This document shows positions 32,725 to 41,889 of a stretch of 64,000 nucleotides of DNA, one piece after another. Each line of letters opens with the position of its first letter. The stretch's first letter is position 1. Origin of the DNA: Mucilaginibacter gossypiicola. GTDB lineage: Bacteria; Bacteroidota; Bacteroidia; Sphingobacteriales; Sphingobacteriaceae. The translations under genes were made by a program, and so were the position numbers. The notes beneath the pieces are model-generated. The model worked only from the letters and a program-made list of their open reading frames with translations. It had not been told where the DNA came from and ran no database searches. The stretch spans positions 1 to 64,000 of the forward strand of contig NZ_FOCL01000013.1 in the NCBI RefSeq assembly GCF_900110105.1, written 5' to 3'.

Positions 32725-35205
32725 TTAAGCCTTTTTCTTGTCAGCCGGTTTTGCAGCCGGAGCTTTCTTTTTATTTTCGGTATAAGCAGCACCGCCTAAA
32801 GCAAGTACCAACAGGATTGAACCTGCTAATGATATTTTTTCTCCTGTGTAATAAGAAGCCGGCTCAAATTTAAATTCAATTGTATGATTGCCAACAGGAA
32901 TTTGTGCAGCACGCAAAAGGTAATCAGCACGGAAATAAGGTTTTTCAACACCGTCGATATACATTTTCCAGCCTTTGTTATAGTATACTTCAGAGAATAC
33001 TGCGATTTGCGAAGCAGTTGAACCGCTTTTATAAATCATATGATCGGGAGAGTAACTGGTTAACTCAATTTTGCCCTCGCCGGCACCTGCTCCCAAAGTT
33101 TTTTCATCAATAACGCTTTTGTACTGTTTATCAACAATAGCTTCATCTTTTGGTGTAAAGCTGCTGATGGCTACCATTTCCTGGTCGGCATTGTCAGCAT
33201 ATTTAATGCTTTTAACAAACCAGGCATGACCGCAGGCGGTTTGGTTTACCTGCATGCCTACGTTTTGTGTTTTTGGATCGGCGTTAATGATGTACTTAAC
33301 GTTCATCATATCCAATACGTCCTGGTTAATGCTTTTGCTCAGTTGGTTGTCAACCAGTTCTTCCCAACGTTTTAGCCTGGCTGCAGAGTAACCGCCTAAT
33401 GATTTGTAGAAGAATGGTGTAAGCCCATCGCCCTTGATCGATTGGGTAACGTCAAATACTCTGAAATCAGGATCTTTATCCTTCATGATAAACTGGTCAA
33501 CCTCGCGTGGCTGCGGTGTTTCATTGTCTTGTTTTGGTGCAAAGCTGTCATGGTTTAAATAACGCTTGTCGATTCCCCAAAGGTCAACAAGGATCAGCGC
33601 CAGGAAAGCAAGCGATGCAACGGTTGGGTTGATCTTCTTTTTAAGGAATGCCCATGCAATACCAAACGCTATGGCTATGAATATAAGCGAGCGGATGGCA
33701 TCGGCCTGCGCTATTGATTCCCTGTCGGCAATTAAGGCACGGGTAATGGCCGAACTATCGGTTTTCAAAGCCTGGCCTATTTGTGCAATAACGCCTGCCT
33801 GCTGCTCGCTTACGCTGAACGATAAAAGCAGGGAAGGTACTGCCGCGACAATTAGCACAATACCACCCGTAATATAAAATGCAATCTTTAATTTTTTGAA
33901 CAGGTTAGCCTTATCTTCATTTACAATGGCCTCATTAACTGCCAATACAGCAAGGATTGGGAAGCAGAAACCTGCTACCGCTAATATTGATTCAACCGCG
34001 CGGAACTTATTGTAAAGTGGGAAATAGTTGAAGAATAAATCTGAAACAAAAGGCCAGTTTCTGCCGAAAGAAAGCAGCATGGTTAAAACAACTGCACCCA
34101 GTAACCACCATTTAATACGGTTTTTAACAATCATTAAACCCCATACAAATAAAAGGCAAATTACAGCGCCAAAATAAAACGGACCGGCAGTAAATGGTTT
34201 ATTGCCCCAGTAAAGCGGCAGGTAATTAGCAGAGATACCGGTAACCTGGTTAGGATCGGCACCAGTTGCGTTTAATGCTTTTATTACGTGCGAATCAGGA
34301 TCGGTAGAGCCTTGTTCGCCACCACCGTATGCATTAGGAATCAGGAATGTGATACATTCGCCAACACCCTGGCTCCACTCGTAGGCATAATCTTTAGGTA
34401 AGCCATTGCTTGGCTCGGTTGTATGCTGCGTAAGATTTGATTTGCCGCGGATAGTTTCGTTGCCATAATCGGCAGTGCTCCAAAGGATAGAAGCATTCAC
34501 TGCTACGCTCAATACAACAGCCGCTGCAATATAACCTAACGATTTTAAAAAGTCATTTAATGTCTTGTTTTTGATGGCATGGTAAAGTTCAATACCAACC
34601 ATGATCAATAAGGCCAGCATCAGATAATAAGTCATCTGTACGTGATTTGCCCTGATCTCCAATGCAAGGAATAAAGCAGTTACAGAAAAACCAAGCAAAT
34701 GTTTGCCGCGAAGGGTAAGGATAATACCGGCAAGTATCGGCCCAAAAAAAGCAATTGCAAAAGCCTGATTGGCGTGCCCGGCAGTTAGCAGTATGATATT
34801 GTATGATGAAAAGGCAAACGCTACTGCACCTGCTGCTGCAAGCCATGGGTTAACCTTTAATACTATAAATAAAAAATATGTCCCTAACAAAAATAAAAGT
34901 ACTGTACCAACCGGGGTAGGGAAAGTATAGTTTATACCGGTTACAATCCATGATGTTAGGTTAGCTTTATAGGGTGCCCACACCTGATAGGTTGGCATAC
35001 CGCCATAAATCTGGTTGGTCCATAATATGGTGGTGTCTTTGGCCTTATATTCATTGATTTCTTTTTGGGTTGATTGCGCCCTTGTAACGTCATTTCCACC
35101 TAATGTTTTTCCCTGGAAAGCCGGGGTTAAAAATATAAAGCAGATCACTAAGAAAATTGCAGCTATGGCAAAATGAATGCCGTTACGCTTAAACCAGTTA
35201 TTCAT
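32725..35205 (-). CDS. YfhO family membrane protein
   Basis: An 826-residue polytopic membrane protein with one N-terminal and about ten further hydrophobic segments spread over residues 12-560, a large extracytoplasmic C-terminal domain (about 570-790) and one last membrane segment (about 795-812) before a Lys/Ala tail (KKKAPAAKPADKKKA). The family (PF09586, YfhO) comprises GT-C-like proteins; Gram-positive YfhO proteins glycosylate lipoteichoic acid. In Bacteroidota the substrate is unknown, and sugar transfer across the membrane is inference. A terminator follows the gene. Confidence 0.88.
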   Translation of the reverse strand: MNNWFKRNGIHFAIAAIFLVICFIFLTPAFQGKTLGGNDVTRAQSTQKEINEYKAKDTTILWTNQIYGGMPTYQVWAPYKANLTSWIVTGINYTFPTPVGTVLLFLLGTYFLFIVLKVNPWLAAAGAVAFAFSSYNIILLTAGHANQAFAIAFFGPILAGIILTLRGKHLLGFSVTALFLALEIRANHVQMTYYLMLALLIMVGIELYHAIKNKTLNDFLKSLGYIAAAVVLSVAVNASILWSTADYGNETIRGKSNLTQHTTEPSNGLPKDYAYEWSQGVGECITFLIPNAYGGGEQGSTDPDSHVIKALNATGADPNQVTGISANYLPLYWGNKPFTAGPFYFGAVICLLFVWGLMIVKNRIKWWLLGAVVLTMLLSFGRNWPFVSDLFFNYFPLYNKFRAVESILAVAGFCFPILAVLAVNEAIVNEDKANLFKKLKIAFYITGGIVLIVAAVPSLLLSFSVSEQQAGVIAQIGQALKTDSSAITRALIADRESIAQADAIRSLIFIAIAFGIAWAFLKKKINPTVASLAFLALILVDLWGIDKRYLNHDSFAPKQDNETPQPREVDQFIMKDKDPDFRVFDVTQSIKGDGLTPFFYKSLGGYSAARLKRWEELVDNQLSKSINQDVLDMMNVKYIINADPKTQNVGMQVNQTACGHAWFVKSIKYADNADQEMVAISSFTPKDEAIVDKQYKSVIDEKTLGAGAGEGKIELTSYSPDHMIYKSGSTASQIAVFSEVYYNKGWKMYIDGVEKPYFRADYLLRAAQIPVGNHTIEFKFEPASYYTGEKISLAGSILLVLALGGAAYTENKKKAPAAKPADKKKA

Positions 35206-35290
35206 TTAAATTTTTTGAAATGGATATTATATTCCTCAAAAATAGAAATTACAATGAGAATAGGAATTATAAGTTTTGTTAAGGAATAAC

Positions 35291-35587
35291 TTAACAGGTT
35301 TGCGCACGGCTGCGCAGCAGAAAAAACATGGCTATCAGAACAATAATAGATATTACATAAGCAATAACCTGTACCCTGCCATAATCTTCGCGGAATTTGC
35401 GGATATTAAAAAAGTTATAAACGCCCAATGCTCCCATAACAACCCAGTAAAAGGTACTGATCTTAGTGCAATTGGCAAAAATTTGAGTAGCGACAATAAA
35501 TACTATTACGTTAGTGATGATAAGCGTAATAGACTCGGGCGTATTGTTATGATTTTGACGTCTTCTAAATACCGGGTTGGTGTCCAT
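35291..35587 (-). CDS. Small membrane protein
   Basis: A 98-residue protein with three hydrophobic segments (about 20-38, 45-60, 72-92) and a polar N-terminus (MDTNPVFRRRQNHNN). No family assignment is possible by eye. It lies between YfhO and a DUF4834-like gene on the same strand, 16 nt after the latter's stop, so the two small genes are probably co-transcribed. Confidence 0.6.
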   Translation of the reverse strand: MDTNPVFRRRQNHNNTPESITLIITNVIVFIVATQIFANCTKISTFYWVVMGALGVYNFFNIRKFREDYGRVQVIAYVISIIVLIAMFFLLRSRAQTC

Positions 35588-35603
35588 GATTTATTGATTA
35601 GGT

Positions 35604-35858
35604 TTATTTTACTTCTTCGTAATCAACAAATTCACCTTCACTGTCGGGCACGCTGCCCTTTTTGGGCTGCGGAATATGGTCTATCCTGATTTTTCCATCA
35701 GGTTTTGGGCCTTCATTATAGTTACGTTGTTGTTGCTGGTATTGCTGTTGTGCTTTGTTTACAACACTTTCAAAAAGGAATGGCAGCAGGTAACGCGCCA
35801 GACTGCGGATAATGTATAATATACAGATAGATATGATCAGGAAACGAATAAGAATCAT
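35604..35858 (-). CDS. DUF4834-like small membrane protein
   Basis: An 84-residue protein: one N-terminal membrane helix (about 4-26, ISICILYIIRSLARYLLPF), a Gln-rich stretch (QQQYQQQQ) and a conserved acidic end SEGEFVDYEEVK, which fits the DUF4834 family of Bacteroidota. I placed the start at 35858 (MILIRF); upstream in-frame sequence is open but lacks coding character and would destroy the N-terminal helix. Function unknown. Confidence 0.7.
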   Translation of the reverse strand: MILIRFLIISICILYIIRSLARYLLPFLFESVVNKAQQQYQQQQRNYNEGPKPDGKIRIDHIPQPKKGSVPDSEGEFVDYEEVK

Positions 35859-36022
35859 ACTGTTAATTTTGAGCTTACAAATATAAGCTATATAACGATA
35901 AAATTGTTTTATTATGATTTGAGGCTGAGATGTGCAGATTTTAGATGTGCAAATATGCAAATGAACAGATATTAATTCCTTAATCTGCCATCTGCAGATC
36001 TGAAATCCGCACGTCAAAAAAT

Positions 36023-38047
36023 CTAAAACTTCTCCTCCATCATTTTTTCCAAAGCAAACATTTCGTCGCGCAGCTTGGCCGCCAGCAGGAAATCCAGGTT
36101 TTTGGCTGCAGCGAGCATATCTTTTTTGGTATTGTCGATTGATTTTTTTAGATCGGCCTTGGTCATGTACTGAACAATAGGATCGGCGGCCAAGGTAACA
36201 ACATCAGTTTCCACATAGGCTTGTTGTACGCCGCCCTTAAAGTCAACCACCGATGTTTGTTCCATAATTTCCTCGCGCGATTTGCCAACCGTTAATGGCG
36301 TAATACCATGCTGCGTATTGTATGCAATCTGAATTTCGCGACGTCGATTGGTTTCATCCATCGTTATCTGCATCGAATCCGTTATGGTATCGGCATACAT
36401 GATCACCCGGCCACGGTCGTTACGGGCAGCGCGACCGATGGTTTGGATCAGAGAGCGCTCCGATCTCAGGAAACCTTCTTTATCAGCATCTAAAATGGCC
36501 ACTAATGATACTTCGGGCAAATCCAGTCCTTCGCGCAATAAGTTGATGCCTATCAGTACATCAAATTCGCCAAGACGCAGGCCCCGTAAAATTTCCACAC
36601 GCTGCAGAGTTTTTACCTCCGAGTGAATGTAACGGCATTTAATGCCGAGTCTATCCATGTATTTAGCCAGTTCTTCGGCCATGCGTTTGGTAAGGGTGGT
36701 TACAAGTACGCGGTCGCCCTTTTTTATAGTTTTATCTACTTCATCAAGCAGGTCATCCACCTGGTTTATCACCGGCCGAACGTCAATAACAGGATCAAGC
36801 AGCCCGGTAGGGCGAATCACCTGTTCAACCACTACACCACCTGATTTTTCCAGTTCGAAATCGCCGGGGGTAGCGCTTACGTAAACAGTTTGCGGTGCTA
36901 AATTCTCAAATTCCTGGAAATTAAGCGGACGGTTATCCAATGCTGCCGGCAAGCGGAAGCCATAATCAACCAGCGAGATCTTGCGCGACCTGTCACCACC
37001 ATACATGGCCCTGATCTGCGGAACGGTTACGTGGCTTTCGTCAATCACCATCAGGTAATCTTCCGGGAAATAGTCAAGCAAACAGAATGGCCTTGCACCC
37101 GGCTTACGTCCGTCAAAAAAGCGGGAGTAGTTTTCGATGCCCGAGCAATAGCCCAATTCACGGATCATTTCCAGGTCGTAATTAACCCTTTCTTCCAGGC
37201 GTTTGGCTTCCAGGAAACGGCCGTCATCAATAAATTGCTTTTTGCGCATTTCCAGCTCTTCCTGTATTGCCCAGATAGATTGCAGGAAGCGCTCGCGTGG
37301 GGCAACATAGAGGTTGGCAGGATAAACCACCATGTGTGTCATTTTTTCGATGGTTTTGCCTGTGCCGATGTCGAAGGCACTTAGCTCTTCAATATCATCG
37401 CCAAAAAAGGAGATACGGTAAGCATAATCCAGGTAAGCCGGGAAAATATCAACGGTATCACCCTTCACCCTGAATGTTCCGCGTTTAAAATCGGCGGTGG
37501 TGCGGGCGTATAGAATCTCCACCAGGCGATGTAAAAAAGCATTCCTGCTGATACGTGTACCTACAGCAAACTTAAAAACCGAATCGGCAAAGTCGTCCGG
37601 GTTACCCATACCATAAATGCAGGATATGGATGATACCACGATAACATCACGCCTGCCCGACATTAAAGCCGAGGTAGTGCGCAAACGAAGTTTTTCTATC
37701 TCCTCGTTTATCTGCAAATCCTTTTCAATGTATGTATTTGTAGTAGGGATGAATGCCTCCGGCTGGTAATAATCGTAGTAAGACACAAAGTAGTTCACCG
37801 CGTTTTCGGGAAAGAACTGCTTAAACTCGCCATAAAGCTGAGCTGCCAATGTTTTGTTATGGCTCAGTATGAGTGTTGGCTTTTGCGTTTGCGCTATAAT
37901 ATTGGCAACAGTAAACGTTTTGCCAGACCCGGTAACCCCTAAAAGGGTTTGATACGGGTCGCCATTGTTGATACCTTCCACCAGCTGCCGTATAGCTTCG
38001 GGCTGATCGCCGGTGGGTTTATATTGAGATGTTAATTGAAAATCCAT
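36023..38047 (-). CDS. uvrB: Excinuclease ABC subunit UvrB
   Basis: A 674-residue nucleotide-excision-repair helicase. Walker A GVTGSGKTFT (about 38-47), the damage-probing beta-hairpin region FVSYYDYYQPEAFIP (about 88-102), DEAD-like VIDESHV, helicase motif VI region TIGRAARNDRGRVIMYAD and the C-terminal UvrC-binding helix pair (about 630-672, LRDEMFALEKMMEEKF) are all present. UvrB receives damaged DNA from UvrA2 and recruits UvrC. Length is normal. It is a single-gene unit with no SOS-box-like palindrome that I can identify upstream. Confidence 0.97.
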   Translation of the reverse strand: MDFQLTSQYKPTGDQPEAIRQLVEGINNGDPYQTLLGVTGSGKTFTVANIIAQTQKPTLILSHNKTLAAQLYGEFKQFFPENAVNYFVSYYDYYQPEAFIPTTNTYIEKDLQINEEIEKLRLRTTSALMSGRRDVIVVSSISCIYGMGNPDDFADSVFKFAVGTRISRNAFLHRLVEILYARTTADFKRGTFRVKGDTVDIFPAYLDYAYRISFFGDDIEELSAFDIGTGKTIEKMTHMVVYPANLYVAPRERFLQSIWAIQEELEMRKKQFIDDGRFLEAKRLEERVNYDLEMIRELGYCSGIENYSRFFDGRKPGARPFCLLDYFPEDYLMVIDESHVTVPQIRAMYGGDRSRKISLVDYGFRLPAALDNRPLNFQEFENLAPQTVYVSATPGDFELEKSGGVVVEQVIRPTGLLDPVIDVRPVINQVDDLLDEVDKTIKKGDRVLVTTLTKRMAEELAKYMDRLGIKCRYIHSEVKTLQRVEILRGLRLGEFDVLIGINLLREGLDLPEVSLVAILDADKEGFLRSERSLIQTIGRAARNDRGRVIMYADTITDSMQITMDETNRRREIQIAYNTQHGITPLTVGKSREEIMEQTSVVDFKGGVQQAYVETDVVTLAADPIVQYMTKADLKKSIDNTKKDMLAAAKNLDFLLAAKLRDEMFALEKMMEEKF

Positions 38048-38181
38048 GTTGTTATGTAAAAATACAAATAATCGATGAACAGGGTTTGCAAATCAAAATA
38101 AGTACATGGTAATGACAACCGTATGTCAACATTGTTGTGATGTGGGGAGTAAATTACGTCTTCAGATTTTATACAGAAGCC

Positions 38182-38313
38182 TGTGGTCGGTGTTATCACC
38201 GTACCACATGATTTGCTTGGCGTATTACCAATTGAAGAATAACAATAAATAAAATTGTTAGTGACAACATCAACAACGGCTCGTAAAGTGGTGCGGTGAT
38301 AACACCGACCACA
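38182..38313. repeat. 26-bp near-perfect inverted repeat with 80-nt loop
   Basis: TGTGGTCGGTGTTATCACCG then TACCAC (38182-38207) pairs with GTGGTG then CGGTGATAACACCGACCACA (38288-38313) at 25 of 26 positions. CGGTGTTATCACCG is also palindromic within each arm. It lies in the 402-nt gap upstream of uvrB, next to repeat copy E. Confidence 0.8.
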
Positions 38314-38333
38314 AGCTAAAACTATGTCATTGC

Positions 38334-38432
38334 TGTAAGCGATAGCGTGGCAATCGCACGGAAACCGGGCCGCCAATACAGGGCGGACATGCATAGCTAC
38401 GAGATTGCCACGCTATCGCCCGCAATGACATG
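38334..38432. repeat. Palindromic repeat, GTCATTGC family, copy E
   Basis: ATGTCATTGC-TGTAAGCGATAGCGTGGCAATC on the left and GATTGCCACGCTATCG-CCCGCAATGACAT on the right pair almost throughout (shown in parts). The loop contains GCGGACATGCATAGC. Its arms carry the CGATAGCGTGGCAATC version rather than the GAGGnACGAAGCAATC version of copies A and C. Confidence 0.8.
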
Positions 38433-38449
38433 TTTTTAGTTACAATAAC

Positions 38450-38929
38450 TCACATCTCCGCCTGTAAACGCAATGCCCTATCCAAAAAACTTTGCTGTTT
38501 TAATTTTTCTTCAGCTTCGGTAATGGCCTTCATCAGGTTGTTTTGGGTATCGGCAATTTCTGCGGCTGCTGCTTTCATAATTTCCCAAACGGGTTTCATG
38601 CGCACAATGAGTTCCTGCCCTTTTGTTGTTAGCATAATAAGCCGCTTCCTTTCATCTGCTTTGTCTTTTTTTGAACGGATCAATTTATGTTTTTCCAACT
38701 CTTTTAACAGACTTATGGTTGAAGGATGTGTATAGCCAATTTCGGCGGCGATTTCCACCACGCTTAAAACAGGCTTAAAATGTAAAGTATATATAACCGG
38801 AAACCACTTGGGTTCAAATTCAATATTGTTGGCTTTGTATATGAGCACGCCCTCTTTGCGCAACTGCTCGGCCAGGCGCTGCAGCCTTGTTGAAATAGCT
38901 AAAATTCCCGATTCGTCAATAACATTCAT
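38450..38929 (-). CDS. MarR family transcriptional regulator
   Basis: A 159-residue dimeric winged-helix repressor or activator. The recognition helix is in IAAEIGYTHPSTISLLKELE (about 62-81) and the wing in KDKADERKRLIMLTTKGQEL (about 88-107), both typical of MarR. It is the second gene of a pair with the acetyltransferase (10 nt gap). The operator-like palindrome in the promoter of the pair (39461-39478) suggests autoregulation. The ligand is unknown. Confidence 0.9.
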   Translation of the reverse strand: MNVIDESGILAISTRLQRLAEQLRKEGVLIYKANNIEFEPKWFPVIYTLHFKPVLSVVEIAAEIGYTHPSTISLLKELEKHKLIRSKKDKADERKRLIMLTTKGQELIVRMKPVWEIMKAAAAEIADTQNNLMKAITEAEEKLKQQSFLDRALRLQAEM

Positions 38930-38939
38930 TATACTGCTG

Positions 38940-39437
38940 TTAATTGTTCAAATGTAACTCATAAAACATATTATCAGCCCCCATAAGCGGAAACGATTTT
39001 GGCAGATCATGCTTGGCAATCCGTGTAAACCCATTTTTTTCGTAAAAACGATGGGCTGCCTTCAGCATATCAACCGTGCCTAAATAAATTGCTGTGATGT
39101 TGTTTTGTTTGCAGTAAGCTATAAGGTTGTCAAGCAGTAGCTGCGCAATGCCTAGTTCCTTACCCCGGTATTCTTTAAGTACAAACATTTTGCGCAATGC
39201 GCCCGCGTTGTTTCCTATTGCGATAAGGGATATGGTGCCAATAAGCTGCTCGTTATACATTGCTCCCCAAAAATTACCACCTGTTTGGTGATAATTGGTT
39301 TCAATATCAAGCAGGTCGGGCTGGCCTTCAAGGGTAACAGGTACATTAAACTCTATTTGTTGAATTGGTAAAATAATGTCAATGATTTGCTTGCAGTGGC
39401 TGTTGTTAAGCGAACGGATAACAGGTGTAGTATTCAT
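38940..39437 (-). CDS. GNAT family N-acetyltransferase
   Basis: A 165-residue acetyl-CoA-dependent acyltransferase. The pyrophosphate-binding loop region is EYRGKELGIAQLLLDNLIAY (about 95-114, R/Q-x-x-G-x-G/A type), followed by the conserved KAAHRFYEKNGFTRIAKHDL segment (about 130-149). MarR-GNAT pairs and fusions are common in bacteria; the substrate is not predictable. It is the promoter-proximal gene of the pair. Confidence 0.9.
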   Translation of the reverse strand: MNTTPVIRSLNNSHCKQIIDIILPIQQIEFNVPVTLEGQPDLLDIETNYHQTGGNFWGAMYNEQLIGTISLIAIGNNAGALRKMFVLKEYRGKELGIAQLLLDNLIAYCKQNNITAIYLGTVDMLKAAHRFYEKNGFTRIAKHDLPKSFPLMGADNMFYELHLNN

Positions 39438-39454
39438 ACTTTAATATTTATGTA

Positions 39455-39485
39455 CAAATCTACGTAGTTAACTACATATATTCAA
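39455..39485 (-). promoter_or_regulatory. GNAT-MarR promoter with operator in the spacer
   Basis: Read on the minus strand: TTG at 39485-39483, 20-nt spacer, TAGATTTG at 39462-39455, which fits the Bacteroidota consensus; transcription would start near 39448, about 11 nt before the ATG. Inside the spacer sits the perfect 12-bp palindrome GTAGTTAACTAC (39464-39475), extended imperfectly to 39461-39478. A repressor bound there would block the polymerase; the MarR protein of the same operon is the obvious candidate. Confidence 0.6.
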
Positions 39486-39568
39486 GACTTGATTTTATTT
39501 TAGCCGGACGATATGACATTTAATAAACAAATAATGATGCTATTGCCAAAAAACGCTTAAATTTAAGC

Positions 39569-40213
39569 ATGATTTTCGTCCTCAATAAAACCGATACTAT
39601 TGCCAACCAGTTTCTGGCCGAATTGCGGGATGCCGTTATCCAGCAGGATAAGGAACGTTTTAGGCGTAACCAGGAAAGATTGGGCGCTATACTGGCTTAT
39701 GAGCTGAGCAAATCATTACAGTACGAAACCAAAGAAATTCAAACACCGCTGGGCACTGCCAGCGTTAATGTGCCCGCCGACGAACCGGTGCTGGGAGTTA
39801 TTTTACGCGCAGGTTTGCCTTTTCACAACGGTTTTATGCAATTTTTCGATCGGTCATCGTCTGCCTTTATTACCGCTTACCGCAAGGTAAAACGTAACGG
39901 CAGCTTTTTAATCCAGGTTGATCATATCGCTACGCCTAACCTTGATGATAAGATTTTTATTTTGTGCGATACCATGCTGGCAACAGGACAAAGTATTGTA
40001 TCTGTTTGTAAAGAGCTGATGGCGCAATACAAAATAAAAGAGCTGCATATTGCCGCGGTAATTGCCAGTACCGAAGGGGTGGCCCACGTAAAAGCGAATC
40101 TACCCAAAGCCAAAATTTGGGTTTGTGCCGTAGATGACGAAATGACCAGCAAAGCTTACATCGTACCAGGCTTAGGAGACGCAGGGGATTTGGCTTTTGG
40201 CGAGAAAGTGTAG
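39569..40213 (+). CDS. upp: Uracil phosphoribosyltransferase
   Basis: A 214-residue enzyme converting uracil and PRPP to UMP in pyrimidine salvage. The PRPP-binding motif is ILCDTMLATGQSI (about 130-142); LGVILRAGLPFHNGFMQFFD (about 72-91) and the C-terminal uracil-binding PGLGDAGDLAFG are typical. It is a single-gene unit, divergent from GNAT-MarR and convergent with the next gene, with only 4 nt between the two stop codons. Confidence 0.95.
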   Translation: MIFVLNKTDTIANQFLAELRDAVIQQDKERFRRNQERLGAILAYELSKSLQYETKEIQTPLGTASVNVPADEPVLGVILRAGLPFHNGFMQFFDRSSSAFITAYRKVKRNGSFLIQVDHIATPNLDDKIFILCDTMLATGQSIVSVCKELMAQYKIKELHIAAVIASTEGVAHVKANLPKAKIWVCAVDDEMTSKAYIVPGLGDAGDLAFGEKV

Positions 40214-40217
40214 GGGT

Positions 40218-40562
40218 TTAAAGACTTTTTCTGTCTTCAACACGTTTTAATCCTAAATATATTTCACAGACTCCTTCAATCAGGACGCTATATAGCAAAC
40301 AGCCTAATACTATTCCGATATTATATTGCCAGATTCCCAGGCTTGAGGAGAAATGAGAAATAATTTCGCATGGAAAGGCAATTGCAATGAATAAATATTT
40401 AAATACAGGAACTATTTTTTCAGCGAAGAAGCCATTGCTGAAACCCGTTTCTTCATCTGCAAATGTTATGAAAAAAGATAAAAACGTAATAAATACGAGT
40501 GTTAGAAATGCTGAAAGCAAGCGTTTGTAGTTTATATTTTTCAATGTTATAAATTTGCACAA
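40218..40562 (-). CDS. Hypothetical membrane protein
   Basis: A 114-residue protein with three or four hydrophobic segments (about 15-33, 48-70, 74-100) and a basic C-terminus (LGLKRVEDRKSL). I recognise no family. It is convergent with upp, and its start is 34 nt from the divergent YjjG gene. Confidence 0.5.
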   Translation of the reverse strand: MCKFITLKNINYKRLLSAFLTLVFITFLSFFITFADEETGFSNGFFAEKIVPVFKYLFIAIAFPCEIISHFSSSLGIWQYNIGIVLGCLLYSVLIEGVCEIYLGLKRVEDRKSL

Positions 40563-40596
40563 AGACTAAAGGTAATTAATTCGCGCCCAAAATAAA

Positions 40597-41289
40597 ATGA
40601 ACTACAAACACATCTTCTTTGATCTCGACCATACCATCTGGGATTTTGATAAAAATGCCGAGGAGGCCCTGCACGAATTATATGCTATCCATCAGCTTGG
40701 TGAAATAGGCCTGCAATCTGCCGAATTGTTTATCGAAACTTATACCCGCAACAATCACCGCCTTTGGGCGCAATACCATATTGGCGAGATCACGAAAGAT
40801 GAATTGCGCGAAGCCCGCTTTAAATCAACTTTTACTGATCTTGGCCTGCATCCGGATTTAATGCCGGTTGATTTTGAGGATGCTTATGTAAAGCTTTGTC
40901 CCACCAAAACCAATCTGTTTCCGCATGCGCATGAAACGTTGCAGTACCTGCAATCGAAATACACGTTGCACCTGATCTCAAACGGTTTCAAAGATTCAAC
41001 CCGCATAAAAATAGCCGGAACCGACCTGGCCAAATATTTTCAAAATATTATCATTTCCGAAGATGTAGGCGTTAACAAGCCTGATAAAGCCATATTTCAG
41101 CATGCGCTTGACCTGGCCGGCGCATCGAAAGACGAAAGTGTAATGATAGGGGACAGCATTGAGGCCGACATCCGTGGGGCGCTTAATTTTGGAATGGATG
41201 CCATTTATTTTAACCCATTCAACGCCGAAAAGCCTGATGATGTGACAGTGCAGATTGCTCATTTAAAAGAGTTAACTTTACTTTTATGA
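40597..41289 (+). CDS. yjjG: YjjG family noncanonical pyrimidine nucleotidase (HAD)
   Basis: A 230-residue HAD-superfamily phosphatase. Motif I is FFDLDHTIWDFDKN with Asp9 and Asp11, motif II the SNG of LHLISNGFKDSTR, motif III the Lys of NKPDKAIF, motif IV IGDSIEADIRGA. YjjG-type enzymes dephosphorylate noncanonical pyrimidine nucleotides (house-cleaning). The stop overlaps the DinB-family start (ATGA), indicating translational coupling. Confidence 0.9.
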   Translation: MNYKHIFFDLDHTIWDFDKNAEEALHELYAIHQLGEIGLQSAELFIETYTRNNHRLWAQYHIGEITKDELREARFKSTFTDLGLHPDLMPVDFEDAYVKLCPTKTNLFPHAHETLQYLQSKYTLHLISNGFKDSTRIKIAGTDLAKYFQNIIISEDVGVNKPDKAIFQHALDLAGASKDESVMIGDSIEADIRGALNFGMDAIYFNPFNAEKPDDVTVQIAHLKELTLLL

Positions 41290-41819
41290 GTATCGCCAGC
41301 GAACGTAAAGCCATTGATGCCGCCCTTGATGAATACCGCAAACAACTGGATATAATTCCGGATGAATTGTTTGACGTTACTCCCGATGGGGGAGGCTGGT
41401 CGTTTGCCGAGGTGTACAGCCACATTATGCAGGCTACACTTGGTTCATCAATAGCGCTTGAACGTTGTACCCACGGCAATTGCGAGCCAACCAAAAAAGG
41501 CATTAACTGGGAAGGGCGGATCCTGTTGTTGCTGGGTAAGTTTCCGCCGGTTAATACAACAGTGCCCAACACGGTTAGCGATAAAATGCCTGCTAACAAG
41601 ATCAGTAAGGAGGATGCCAAAAACCTGATCATTAAATGCCGTAAACGGGTTGAAACTACTATGCCCCTCATTGCTGCTTCTTTACCGGCAAATAAATACA
41701 AACACCCGCGTTTGGGGATGCTGAATGCTAAACAATGGTTTAAGTTTATCCGTATCCATTTACAGCATCATTTAAAACAACTCGATAGGATCAAAAATAA
41801 ATTTCGTTTGGCAAAGTAA
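41286..41819 (+). CDS. DinB family protein
   Basis: A 177-residue four-helix-bundle protein of the DinB/YfiT-like superfamily. His residues expected to bind metal are seen in the first helix pair (AEVYSHIMQAT, about residue 45) and near the C-terminus (FIRIHLQHHLKQLDRI, about 158-172). Members include thiol S-transferases and many proteins of unknown role. It is coupled to the YjjG gene by a 4-nt overlap. Confidence 0.85.
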   Translation: MSIASERKAIDAALDEYRKQLDIIPDELFDVTPDGGGWSFAEVYSHIMQATLGSSIALERCTHGNCEPTKKGINWEGRILLLLGKFPPVNTTVPNTVSDKMPANKISKEDAKNLIIKCRKRVETTMPLIAASLPANKYKHPRLGMLNAKQWFKFIRIHLQHHLKQLDRIKNKFRLAK

Positions 41820-41889
41820 CCTTTTACATTTAATGTAGTCTTAACAGTAGGATAATGTTAGATTTCAGACATTTGTAAAAATCTTTGTA

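Noticed and set aside
38032..38394. A 120-residue minus-strand open frame
   Set aside because: It consists of the 26-bp inverted repeat and the palindromic repeat copy E and has no coding pattern.
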